This document shows, one piece after another, positions 8,086 through 16,666 of a DNA stretch of 64,000 nucleotides (position 1 is its first letter; each line of letters opens with the position of its first letter). The notes under the pieces are model-generated. The model saw only the letters and a program-made list of their open reading frames with translations. It did no database searches and was not told the origin of the DNA. The position numbers and the translations under genes are program-made. This DNA comes from Algoriphagus aestuarii (GTDB lineage: Bacteria; Bacteroidota; Bacteroidia; Cytophagales; Cyclobacteriaceae), in NCBI GenBank assembly GCA_017051695.1, contig JAFIDK010000005.1, positions 310,001 to 374,000 of the forward strand, given 5' to 3'.

Positions 8086-9774
8086 ATGAAATTGTTCATT
8101 TTTTTCTTTTCAATCATCCTCTTTTGTGGGAATATAAAAGCTCAAGAAGGCCAAATTTCCACGGAAAATGATTCGACAACCTTGGCTCAGGCTTACATGA
8201 ATTTATATCTGACCTCCCTGTATTTTGATACTTTAGAAAGCTCGAGAACTGAAAAAATCCTCAGGTATGAGAAAAATGAACTTGACAAAATCAAATCCCC
8301 TGAATTCTTAAGAGGGAACCAAACTATCTATCAATTCACCCAATCTTTGTATTATTTGAATTTGACCAAATCTTTCTATTCTGATAGGAGAACTCAGGCG
8401 ATCCTTTCGCAGAGCAATCCGCAAAGAAAAAGCTATGTCATTCGTTTGAAAAATTTATTGGATAACTCCATCCGACATTACAATAACTCGAGTACAGATG
8501 AAGTCCTTTTCATCAATCAACCTATCAATTCCTTTTTCCAATTGATAGGATTCACATTGGATGCGGATTATCAGCACAAAAACAATATTCTGACATTAAA
8601 AGAGAAAATAAACGACGAAATCAATGAGGAACTTTATCTTGATTTTCAAAGATTTTTAAGAAAAGTGAAGCTTTCAAAGGATTATGACCTGGATTCTATG
8701 GAGATTCTGGGTAAGAATTATGGAATACCAATCAATACCTTAGTCCAAACCAATCAAATTCAACCCAGTACCCTGGCATCCAGTGACTTAAACACTATAA
8801 ATCCAGCCTATTATGTGGATTTGAGGGCGGAGGTTATTTTTAGATATGTGGAATTATTGGCTTTGCTTAAAGGGAAAAATTCCCGGGAAGCAGACCATGA
8901 CCTTCTCAATTCGAAGTATAAATATTGGATCAACCGGCTAAATTCTGTCGATGACGAATTCATTAAAATGGAATTAAATTCTACAGAGGTGGAATCTATC
9001 AAAAAACAAATCGATTCCATATCCAAGAAAAATAGTGGATTTAGTTCGATTGGAGGAATTACAAAAGGAAGGAGACCAACTTCTATCAAAAAACCTGAGG
9101 CGAAGCCTGGGTTGGAAAACGTCGAAAAATTAGATCCACCACTTGCTGAAGAGGCTCCACCCATCATGTACTCTAAAAAAATCAATAAAAACTACTTCCC
9201 AAGCCCTCCACCTAAAGCTTCAGCAACATATGTTGTCCAAAACTTTAAGGAAGAATTAGCAAGCTTAAATCAAGTGGATACTTTTTTCAAAAGTATTTTG
9301 GAAAACCAAGGTTACAAAGACCAATTACACTATTATTATTTCAACCAAGTGGGATTTGCACTGGCTACCAGCCTCGAGAAATTCAACTTAGATGGAACTG
9401 CAGTTGTTAAGAACAAAAGGTTTGTAGAAAGTATGGGGAGTGAGGGTCATTTCTCCTATTTCGAAATAGTCAAATCCATGTTTTTGGATATTGAATCTGA
9501 GTATAGATTTTTTACTTTCATCATAGATTCTCAACAAGCCAAACCCTCTGGTGAAGGCCTGTCTGCTCCATTTTCAGAACAGATTCTATCAAATAGTTAT
9601 CAGGAATTACCAGAAGATCTGAAATCCTCGGCTTTTTCACCAAAAGCACTGACAGTTTTGGTTTATCACTTTCATCAAAATGACATTGGAAAAGTGCCCG
9701 AACTGAAACTTATCGACAACTTAACGATTCAACAATACCTCCAACTAGCAGGGTTAACCCCCATTATTCAATGA
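8086..9774 (+). CDS. secreted protein of unknown family next to STAND/TIR genes
   Basis: 562 residues, family not recognised. Signal peptide at residues 1-20 (ending NIKAQE). Residues about 25-310 look helical and charged. Residues about 315-375 are a Lys/Pro-rich linker (IKKPEAKPGLE..., FPSPPPKAS). A C-terminal domain of about 170 residues follows, with SEYRFFTFIIDSQ and LTVLVYHFHQND as its most distinctive parts. No catalytic motif is evident. The stop codon is 6 bp from the stop of the convergent STAND ATPase gene and a hairpin spans the junction. The location suggests, but does not show, that it is a periplasmic partner of that pair. Confidence 0.75.
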   Translation: MKLFIFFFSIILFCGNIKAQEGQISTENDSTTLAQAYMNLYLTSLYFDTLESSRTEKILRYEKNELDKIKSPEFLRGNQTIYQFTQSLYYLNLTKSFYSDRRTQAILSQSNPQRKSYVIRLKNLLDNSIRHYNNSSTDEVLFINQPINSFFQLIGFTLDADYQHKNNILTLKEKINDEINEELYLDFQRFLRKVKLSKDYDLDSMEILGKNYGIPINTLVQTNQIQPSTLASSDLNTINPAYYVDLRAEVIFRYVELLALLKGKNSREADHDLLNSKYKYWINRLNSVDDEFIKMELNSTEVESIKKQIDSISKKNSGFSSIGGITKGRRPTSIKKPEAKPGLENVEKLDPPLAEEAPPIMYSKKINKNYFPSPPPKASATYVVQNFKEELASLNQVDTFFKSILENQGYKDQLHYYYFNQVGFALATSLEKFNLDGTAVVKNKRFVESMGSEGHFSYFEIVKSMFLDIESEYRFFTFIIDSQQAKPSGEGLSAPFSEQILSNSYQELPEDLKSSAFSPKALTVLVYHFHQNDIGKVPELKLIDNLTIQQYLQLAGLTPIIQ

Positions 9775-9795
9775 TTATGATCAATCATTTGGGGG
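9758..9795. terminator. hairpin spanning two convergent stop codons
   Basis: Outer stem CCCCCA (9758-9763) with TGGGGG (9790-9795) and inner stem AATGATT (9770-9776) with AATCATT (9783-9789), 6-nt loop and a one-sided 6-nt bulge. Both stop codons (9772-9774 plus, 9781-9783 minus) lie inside it. The T-tract is poor on both sides, so termination function is inferred from position. Confidence 0.5.
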
Positions 9796-11766
9796 ATTTT
9801 CTTCAAAGTATTTCTCGAAAGAAAACTCTTTTCGAATAGTATCTCCAGACTGCAGGATGACATCAATCCTCATAATTGGACAATATCCCCAGCCTAAATA
9901 TCCAATGGAAAATGAGGAAGTAGGGTCTTTCGAAATCCGCAAACGGTCTACAAATCCCCTACAAAAATTATAGTGAACTTCTTTGATTTCATCTTTTCGA
10001 AAAGAGGGCATATCAAGCCATAAAGTATAATTCTTATTCTCTCCACTCGCATTGGATGGACTGACTGAAGCTTTGACTTCAATAAACTCTGACAGCGGAG
10101 CAGTTCGCTCTCTATATAAAATCTGTTTGAGTATACTATCACTGACATTGGTGTATTGTTCGCCCCGCCCTTCCAGTACTAGCCTTAGAAGTTCGCCGGA
10201 ATATTCATTTGCCTGGATGGCTTTTTGAGCTTCAATCTCTGCCAAAATCGCATTTTCCTGAGCCTGAATGGCCAAATAGACAAATAGCCCCGCAATAATT
10301 ACAAAAACTCCCACGGTGATTTTCAAGAACATGGATTTCTTGCTTTTCACCAACTCATCGTATTTCCGCTTCGCTTCTTTTTGTTTCTCCTGTTTTAGAG
10401 ATTCGCGGCTTTTGCTGATCCACGTTTTTTCCTCTTCACTTAAGTTCAATTTCCCCAGATAGGGCTCTAGGAAAACCAGCTGTTTTTCAGTAAACAACTC
10501 TCTTGCTTCTTCCTTCACTCCTACCTGACTTTTAATCAGTCGCTTTACTTCCAAAACAGCCTTCTCCTCCACAGATCTTTTTTCTGCAATCGGTTTGGCC
10601 AATGAATCGTGCGCTATTTCATAGGTCTCATTGCTATCATTATACCGAAGTATTCTACTTGATATAAACGCCTGGCCAACATCCAAAACCAAGTGATGGT
10701 CAAATTCCGGGAGACGATCCAATAGTTCATTTTTGCCAATCGGCTCTTTCGTGCCTACCAGAGTTGCAAAAGGAGAAAGAATTTTCCAAATCAGTTCTTG
10801 GTTGATAGTTCCATATTTGCTGAGCAGAAATTCAGCAATCCGAGAAACCTGATCCGCTAAGAAATTACCTAACACGTCCCCGATTTCTCCCATTTCCATA
10901 ACACTTGCCAGCGAAAACTCAACAGGTTTTTGCCGGGATTCGTCACCGGTAATCTGCAGATAGAGCTTATCTAGAAATACCTGTAGGAAAGGTAAGGCAA
11001 TAGTCAAGGACTTCTTATCACCTCTGATCTTCTGAAAAATAGCTTCTGCTACTGCATCTTCCTCTCCATTTTTTATTGAAATATTGGAGTTCTCAAATGA
11101 TGCCGCCCCAATGATTACTTGCTTTACTTTTTCAAGGTTCATCGGTTCCACTCTCAGCTTTTTCCGAAACAGCTGAGGAATTTCTCTTTCGAAGTCAGTC
11201 AAATATCCCAGATATTCTTCTCGGATCGAAAAAATCAATTTTACAGGTTGCCTAGATTCTAACAGTCCTATTATTGACTCTAAAAAAGTTTGCTGCTCAT
11301 GCTTGGTTCCCAGCACAAAGAGCTCTTCAAATTGGTCAAAAATCAAATAGATTGGCCTGAAAGATTTTTTATAGATTGTTTTGATTGATCTGGCAAGTGG
11401 CGTTAAAGATTTAGCTCCCACTTCAAATTCCTCCTCCCAGTCATTTTCCCACTGTTGTTTTTCAATCGCCGCCTGTTTATCCCCTCCTAAAATTGCCAAT
11501 GCAGTTTCTAAGGACTGATTGATATTTCTCCCTCTTCGAACCATGATTTCCAGCCAGTCATGAGGTTGAAACCTCCCTGCAAGCCCACAATTGATCAAAC
11601 TGGTTTTGCCCGTACCAGAAGCTCCGTATACCAGAACCACAGCCGATTGAAAAACCATTTCATACAAGGAATTGATTTCTTCATCTCTTCCAAAAAACAC
11701 ACTTTTATCCTCTTTCTGGTAAGAATCGAGAAACTTAAAAGGGTATTTTTTTATCTGACTTCCCAT
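9781..11766 (-). CDS. nSTAND1-like ATPase with TM segment and YEATS-like C-terminus
   Basis: 661 residues. Residues 8-35 (KYPFKFLDSY...FFGRDEEI) are the opening typical of the nSTAND1 NTPase module. Walker A is GASGTGKTS at 48-56, Walker B with tandem acids is YLIFDQFEEL at 140-149, and a sensor-like SIREEYLGYL sits at 180-189. A winged-helix/helical region extends to about 400, then a charged helix (450-478), one membrane segment (479-500), and a short coiled helix. Residues about 560-655 resemble the prokaryotic YEATS-like fold: LWLDMP, IKEVHYNF, GWG at 625-627 and a final beta hairpin. The usual WD40 sensor of the family is absent. STAND ATPases act as switches in conflict and signalling; this one should sit in the inner membrane. 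It follows the TIR-like gene after 11 bp, so they form an operon. Confidence 0.8.
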   Translation of the reverse strand: MGSQIKKYPFKFLDSYQKEDKSVFFGRDEEINSLYEMVFQSAVVLVYGASGTGKTSLINCGLAGRFQPHDWLEIMVRRGRNINQSLETALAILGGDKQAAIEKQQWENDWEEEFEVGAKSLTPLARSIKTIYKKSFRPIYLIFDQFEELFVLGTKHEQQTFLESIIGLLESRQPVKLIFSIREEYLGYLTDFEREIPQLFRKKLRVEPMNLEKVKQVIIGAASFENSNISIKNGEEDAVAEAIFQKIRGDKKSLTIALPFLQVFLDKLYLQITGDESRQKPVEFSLASVMEMGEIGDVLGNFLADQVSRIAEFLLSKYGTINQELIWKILSPFATLVGTKEPIGKNELLDRLPEFDHHLVLDVGQAFISSRILRYNDSNETYEIAHDSLAKPIAEKRSVEEKAVLEVKRLIKSQVGVKEEARELFTEKQLVFLEPYLGKLNLSEEEKTWISKSRESLKQEKQKEAKRKYDELVKSKKSMFLKITVGVFVIIAGLFVYLAIQAQENAILAEIEAQKAIQANEYSGELLRLVLEGRGEQYTNVSDSILKQILYRERTAPLSEFIEVKASVSPSNASGENKNYTLWLDMPSFRKDEIKEVHYNFCRGFVDRLRISKDPTSSFSIGYLGWGYCPIMRIDVILQSGDTIRKEFSFEKYFEENPPND

Positions 11767-11777
11767 ATGCTAAAAAA

Positions 11778-13466
11778 TTAAAATTGATCCTCTGTGGACT
11801 CTTCCTCTATTCCAGTCAATGTTTTTTTGGCCTGAGAAAATAGGCTGTAGACCTTATCAAAATTCATATCCTTTCTATTCTCTTTTATAGAAAGCCACTT
11901 ATTCAAAGCATTTAAATCAGAGTCTTCCGGTTTAGGATTATCGGATTTTCTGATGACTACTTTACTATTATCCTCAATGAAACTGAAGTTGAGGTTCATA
12001 TCATCATACGTATTGCAGTAGGAATAAAAGTAGATCTTAGAACCTCCGGTCAAGGCCAAACCATTAAAATCGATGATAAAAGGGCCCAGATTGATGTTTT
12101 TTCGGTAGTTGTCCTTAAATAAAATCACTGCGTGGGAAATCACTGGAGAATTTTCCCTTCGTACTTTACTTTGACTGGTATTAAATTGGATTTCTCCATC
12201 CAAGAGCACGTAATTGTGTAGATATAATCCCTCTTCATCATTTCGCTGTTGGTTAAAATCAATTTCATTGATAGAAATCATGCGGTATTCAGCCAAGAAA
12301 CTTAACTCCGCCAGCACAGTAGACAGACTCGTTTCTACTTTGGTACAGTCATCAGGTGAATAATTGGAATCTTTTAGCAAATTGGTAACCTCATGAAGGG
12401 CAACACAAGCCAAATAGAAATCAGAATGGGTTTCGATTTTAGGAAGCAGGTCTAAGGATTCAGAGATCAAAAAGTCGAATTGATTTTCAGAATATATATC
12501 GAGAAGAACCTTCAAAAGTTCCAGTAAATCCAAGATATCCTCCTCAGCTGCATTTCTAAAAAACTTCAATAAAACTTCATTTTGGGAGCCTGTCAACTTC
12601 GCATTTTTGGTCAATTGATGGTCCCAAAGAGAAGAAATCAAGGCATAGCAAATCAATTGAAGAGTTCTTTTCGCAGTAATCTGACAATTTTCCAGATAGC
12701 GCTTCATTTTGCTATCAGAAAAATCTTCTTCCCCAATTGAAATCAACTTTCGGATCTGTACACCGATCACCCCAACATACCCATTGATAATCAGACGTTT
12801 TGCCGTTTGAATTAAGTGTTCATTTTCTTTCCAATCAGAATTGGCACTTAAAAACTCTTTTACCCTTCTATTATGACTGCTTATAGCATGAATTAACTGA
12901 TCAGTCAGTACTTCATTGAATCGGTTTGGAATTTCTTTTTTATCCTCTTTCAGATCTATTTCTGAAATCGGATTTTGACCGGTTTCCGAATTAGCAAAAT
13001 ATCGATCCAACTGACTTCGATATTTATTCACCAGATTATCTATACTGGTGTAGGATGTATAAAAATGTCCTAGGTCCCCGATCTTCTTTTTAAATGCGAA
13101 AAGTGAATTCACTTCTTCAGAAAGTGCTCCGGTATTGACTGGGGCGTCTTTAAAATAAGTCCAGATTTTCGGTCTTCCCTGTTTTTTAAACACATCATAT
13201 GCTGTATCAAACTCCTCCTCGGTATATTTCCCCACTTTGGTGAAAAACAAACAGACCACGATATCACAACTTCGTATCGCCTGATTGTATTCATCCTGCA
13301 GTCTGGAATCAGAAATTGAATCCAAGAATTCTTCCCATTGGACTAACTCCAGGTAAATACCCTTTTTATGCAAAAGATCATTTTGATTGCTTATAAAAAG
13401 TCTAAAATCATCTCTATCTTCTTTCAATTCCGAGGAAGAAGCAATAAAAATTCGGATCGTTTTCAT
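11778..13466 (-). CDS. TIR-like (DUF4062-type) N-terminal domain protein
   Basis: 562 residues. Residues 3-155 have the layout of TIR-like/DUF4062 modules: IRIFIASSSELKEDRDDF, then LVQWEEF, CDIVVCLFFTKVGKYTEEEF and a PKIWTYFKDAPV strand. A Glu cluster (83-85) is where TIR NADases carry their catalytic Glu. Residues about 180-400 are entirely helical, and the last 150 residues look beta-rich with an acidic tail. No membrane segment. It leads the operon with the STAND ATPase. TIR-like domains in such pairs act as sensors, adaptors or NAD-degrading effectors; which applies here is not determined. ATG at 13466; 160 bp of gene-free DNA lie upstream. Confidence 0.75.
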   Translation of the reverse strand: MKTIRIFIASSSELKEDRDDFRLFISNQNDLLHKKGIYLELVQWEEFLDSISDSRLQDEYNQAIRSCDIVVCLFFTKVGKYTEEEFDTAYDVFKKQGRPKIWTYFKDAPVNTGALSEEVNSLFAFKKKIGDLGHFYTSYTSIDNLVNKYRSQLDRYFANSETGQNPISEIDLKEDKKEIPNRFNEVLTDQLIHAISSHNRRVKEFLSANSDWKENEHLIQTAKRLIINGYVGVIGVQIRKLISIGEEDFSDSKMKRYLENCQITAKRTLQLICYALISSLWDHQLTKNAKLTGSQNEVLLKFFRNAAEEDILDLLELLKVLLDIYSENQFDFLISESLDLLPKIETHSDFYLACVALHEVTNLLKDSNYSPDDCTKVETSLSTVLAELSFLAEYRMISINEIDFNQQRNDEEGLYLHNYVLLDGEIQFNTSQSKVRRENSPVISHAVILFKDNYRKNINLGPFIIDFNGLALTGGSKIYFYSYCNTYDDMNLNFSFIEDNSKVVIRKSDNPKPEDSDLNALNKWLSIKENRKDMNFDKVYSLFSQAKKTLTGIEEESTEDQF

Positions 13467-13626
13467 GAACTCTTCATCTTAGATAACTTGACTTATCTCA
13501 ATTACTTGTACTGAATTATTCTAAAATACAGAATTTTTTGCCGTTAAAGAGAGAGAATGAAAAAAAGCCTAGAACAGAACCAAATCACCTAAAAACCTCA
13601 TTTCAAGTATTTTAAGAAGTAAAAGA

Positions 13627-14670
13627 TTACTCAGTCAATGAAAAATACCTGGACATAACTGTTTCTGCCTTTTTACCCTGAGGGGTGAAATCCGGATCTC
13701 TTCCATGCGCTTCAGGATACCATTTCCAAAAGAACACTCCAGCCATCCAGGTTTTTTTCCAGGCTGTTTCAAAAAAAGCCTCATAGCATAATGCTTGAAT
13801 ATCTTCCGAAAGTTGGATTTCCTTTCGCTCATTAGGCCAAACCCAAGGCTCTATGGCCGCATCCACCGTGTTGCAATATCCGATCTCTGTAAAAAATACT
13901 GGCTTTTTATATTTTCTGACTACTTTTTCTATTTTTGGAACTTGCTTTTCCCAAGAATCTGTGAGCTCTTCCAAATCTGGATTATGAGATTTGGCAAGTG
14001 GAAAATATGCCTGAATTCCGATGTAATCTAATTCATCCCAGAATTTGATCTTTTCAAACTCTGTGAAATTAGCTGCATAGACCAGTTTTCCTGAATACAC
14101 TTTTCGGATCTGCGAGATTACTTTTCTCCAATCATCAGTCCGCTGCGAAGTCTTTTCAAGTTCAGTCCCGATACAAAGAATTGGGATTTTTAATTCTTCA
14201 GCTAGTTTCGCATAGTCCAAAATGAACCCGCGGTAATTTTCAAACCAAATTTCCCAATCCTCCTCATTTGTCATTTCGATTTCTCCGGGCCAGCTTCCTC
14301 TCACCCAAAGGTGGGGTTTTAGCATGTTCATGATTCCTAAAACCTGAGACGAATCGTGAGTCGCCTGAATTCCATTGGCAGTCTCGCCCCACCATTGTCT
14401 TTCGGCATTTACTTCCCACCTGATCTCTGGTGAATTCAAATCCCCCTGCCAACCAAAAGGGGTTTGGGATAAGGCATTGGCTCCCGTAGCCTTCAAAGCT
14501 CTCAGTTCACGGCCATCTAAAGGGGACCTGCTTCCTACCCAGCATACTCCTTTCAGCTTTTCCGAAACAGCAATCAACTCTTCCTCCGGTAATGTCCACC
14601 AAATCAATCCAAACACAATCAAAACTGCGATTGAACTTAATAAATACCTGGTGTACCAAGGTCTGTTCAT
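13627..14670 (-). CDS. GH113-like glycoside hydrolase with membrane anchor
   Basis: 347 residues from ATG at 14670. The preceding gene's TGA overlaps this ATG by 4 bp (ATGA), which decides the start over a longer frame from 14727. One N-terminal membrane segment (residues 8-27), then a TIM barrel like GH113 beta-mannanases: KGVCWVGSR, ATGANALSQTPFGWQG, the likely acid/base Glu170 in LCIGTELE, YIGIQAYFP, and the likely nucleophile Glu262 in VFFTEIGY. GH113 members cleave beta-1,4-mannan; the exact linkage is not predictable. Anchored facing the periplasm and placed last in a glycosyltransferase-rich operon, it could trim or edit the polymer made by the operon, as BcsZ does for cellulose. Confidence 0.75.
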   Translation of the reverse strand: MNRPWYTRYLLSSIAVLIVFGLIWWTLPEEELIAVSEKLKGVCWVGSRSPLDGRELRALKATGANALSQTPFGWQGDLNSPEIRWEVNAERQWWGETANGIQATHDSSQVLGIMNMLKPHLWVRGSWPGEIEMTNEEDWEIWFENYRGFILDYAKLAEELKIPILCIGTELEKTSQRTDDWRKVISQIRKVYSGKLVYAANFTEFEKIKFWDELDYIGIQAYFPLAKSHNPDLEELTDSWEKQVPKIEKVVRKYKKPVFFTEIGYCNTVDAAIEPWVWPNERKEIQLSEDIQALCYEAFFETAWKKTWMAGVFFWKWYPEAHGRDPDFTPQGKKAETVMSRYFSLTE

Positions 14671-15884
14671 TTCTTTAAAACTGTCTGAATTACAATATCT
14701 TCCTCTAATGTACGATGAACTGGACAACGATGCGAAATTTCCACCAATCGATGTCGCTGCTCATCGTCTAAATCTCCTTCCAACTCGATAATCCTTGTAA
14801 ATCGGCTGACTTTTGAGTCTTTATCGGTTGGGTTGTCACTATCTTTTAAGTGAACTTTATCATGATTTAAGAAAACAGTCACTTCTTTCAATGGCCACTT
14901 TTTTCTATCGGCATACATTTTTAAAGTCATCACGGTACAACTTCCCAAAGATGCCATCAAAAAATCGTAAGGGTTAGGACCAAGGTTGTCTCCACCCACC
15001 TCCAGTGGTTCGTCTGCGATCAGATGATGATAAGGAGTCTTGATTTCCGTAGTAAATCCTGGTCCTGATAGTCTGACTTTTACCTGATTCCCATCCGTGT
15101 CGTTCAATACTAACGAGTCATCATAGGTGACATACCTTTTACTCCAACTAGAGATCACATCACCTACATATTCACTGTCTTTTTCCTTGGAAAGCAAATG
15201 ATCAGATCCATCTAAAGAGATAAAACTCTTTGGATGCCTTGCAGCCTGATAAAGTACCGCTGCGTTGGAAATATCCACGATTTCATCTTGCGGTGAATGT
15301 AGAAACAGTAGGGATTTTTTGAGTTTATTCAAATAATTCTCAAGTGGCTTCTGTTCCAAATCCTCCAAAAACTCCTTAGAAATACGAAAAGGCCTTCCTC
15401 CAATAGTCACTTCCGCACTTCCCTTTTTTTCGATTTCTGGAATGCTATCCTGAAACAATTTTCTGACATGGCCGGGGAAAGCCGGTGAGCCAATTGTCAC
15501 CACAGCCTGGATATGCATTAGATCAAAACTCGCATACAAAGCCGCAGCTCCACCTAAAGAATGCCCAATTAGCATTTTTGGAGCTTCGTATTTCATTTTC
15601 AAAAATTCATAGGCATCGTGCAAATCTGAAACATTGGATGAAAAACCGCTTTGCGCAAAATCCCCTTCACTTCTTCCCAATCCTGTAAAATCAAAACTCA
15701 AAACCGCGATCCCTTGTTGAGAAAGCGAAGTAGCGATTCTCCTGACAGCGGTAAAGTTCTGCGAGCAGGTAAAACAATGGGCAAAAATCGCATAGAAACG
15801 AGGCTTTTGATCTAAAGGAACATATAAATGTGCCGCCAGCTCAATTTCCTTTCTGTTTCGAAACGTAAGTTTTTTGGGATTCAT
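14667..15884 (-). CDS. alpha/beta-hydrolase and OsmC fusion protein
   Basis: 405 residues, two domains. Residues 1-255 are an alpha/beta hydrolase with nucleophile Ser109 in LIGHSLGGAAALY, an acid in SPQDEIV and the His in DGSDHLL. Residues about 270-405 are an OsmC/Ohr-like domain with the two cysteines of the peroxidatic pair in SLGSCTVMTLKMY and RCPVHRTLEED. The fusion is a known architecture and is thought to couple esterase activity with thiol peroxide reduction. Cytosolic, no signal peptide. It starts 5 bp after the upstream lipoprotein gene and overlaps the GH113-like gene by 4 bp, so it is translated within the long operon. Confidence 0.9.
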   Translation of the reverse strand: MNPKKLTFRNRKEIELAAHLYVPLDQKPRFYAIFAHCFTCSQNFTAVRRIATSLSQQGIAVLSFDFTGLGRSEGDFAQSGFSSNVSDLHDAYEFLKMKYEAPKMLIGHSLGGAAALYASFDLMHIQAVVTIGSPAFPGHVRKLFQDSIPEIEKKGSAEVTIGGRPFRISKEFLEDLEQKPLENYLNKLKKSLLFLHSPQDEIVDISNAAVLYQAARHPKSFISLDGSDHLLSKEKDSEYVGDVISSWSKRYVTYDDSLVLNDTDGNQVKVRLSGPGFTTEIKTPYHHLIADEPLEVGGDNLGPNPYDFLMASLGSCTVMTLKMYADRKKWPLKEVTVFLNHDKVHLKDSDNPTDKDSKVSRFTRIIELEGDLDDEQRHRLVEISHRCPVHRTLEEDIVIQTVLKK

Positions 15885-15889
15885 TTGAG

Positions 15890-16666
15890 TTATTTCTTCA
15901 ATTCCACCACCTTGATGTTTTCAAGATTAATTTCGGAAAGCACCTCAAGTTTCCCGGCCAAATAATAGGATTGCATGCTGTCCACAGGTGTTTTTTCCAC
16001 TTCCGGTTTTAAGTTGAGATAATTCTGGAATCTGATCCCTCCAACATCTTTGACCGAAGAAACAGACCTCATCCGTACTCCACCCCCATCTGTCAAATAA
16101 GAATAAGCCATGTAATCCATGAGGAAGTCATCTTTACCTATCCAATATAAAAATTCATCTTCAAAGTCCTCTCCGCCACCTTCCTGTGCAAAATTCACTT
16201 TGATCAAGTGATATTCCTCCCCTTTTATTTCAGTCAATCCCAAATAGGTTTTGATAGCTGCAGGGTCATTTAAGCCATAAGGTAAGTAGGCAAAATATGC
16301 CACAGAATTTACAGATCGGGTATATTTACCGATCCACTCCTCTGATAGCGTATCAATTTTGGTATCATTGACCGTACGGATAAATCCTGAATTGTTCAGC
16401 ACATCTTTCACAAAGCCAGTGGAATCTTCGAACTCACGGATGTATTCAAACCGATCCGAAGTTTTCAAAATCGTATAATGGATATCCCTGAATTCAAATT
16501 CTATTTTAGAATTTTCATAGGCCTTTCCCCCATGAGCTTCTATTGATTTGTTGACAATTTTCTCTGCTTCTGATTTGGAGTTGCAGGAGAAAAAAACCAA
16601 GCTACAAGCCAGTGCTACTAAACTGAATATTGACTTCATGTTGAATTGGATGATTGTATTTTTCAT
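15890..16666 (-). CDS. lipoprotein with IEAHGG motif (paralogue 1)
   Basis: 258 residues from ATG at 16666, which overlaps the previous TGA by 4 bp; a second ATG at 16639 would give a shorter, equally good signal. Lipobox is VFFSC. After it comes SEAEKIVNKSIEAHGGKAYE, shared with the next gene upstream, so the two are tandem paralogues. The rest is an LolA/LppX-like half-barrel pattern of strands (FEYIREFEDS, EYHLIKVNFAQE, FLYWIGKDDFLMDYM). Resembles the DUF6503 group, from memory. A lipid or glycolipid carrier role is possible by fold resemblance; function unproven. Confidence 0.65.
   Translation of the reverse strand: MKNTIIQFNMKSIFSLVALACSLVFFSCNSKSEAEKIVNKSIEAHGGKAYENSKIEFEFRDIHYTILKTSDRFEYIREFEDSTGFVKDVLNNSGFIRTVNDTKIDTLSEEWIGKYTRSVNSVAYFAYLPYGLNDPAAIKTYLGLTEIKGEEYHLIKVNFAQEGGGEDFEDEFLYWIGKDDFLMDYMAYSYLTDGGGVRMRSVSSVKDVGGIRFQNYLNLKPEVEKTPVDSMQSYYLAGKLEVLSEINLENIKVVELKK

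Noticed and set aside
14375-14791. Plus-strand open frame of 138 codons opposite the GH113-like and OsmC genes
   Set aside because: Antisense shadow of two well-supported genes with overlapping start/stop; no domain or signal.
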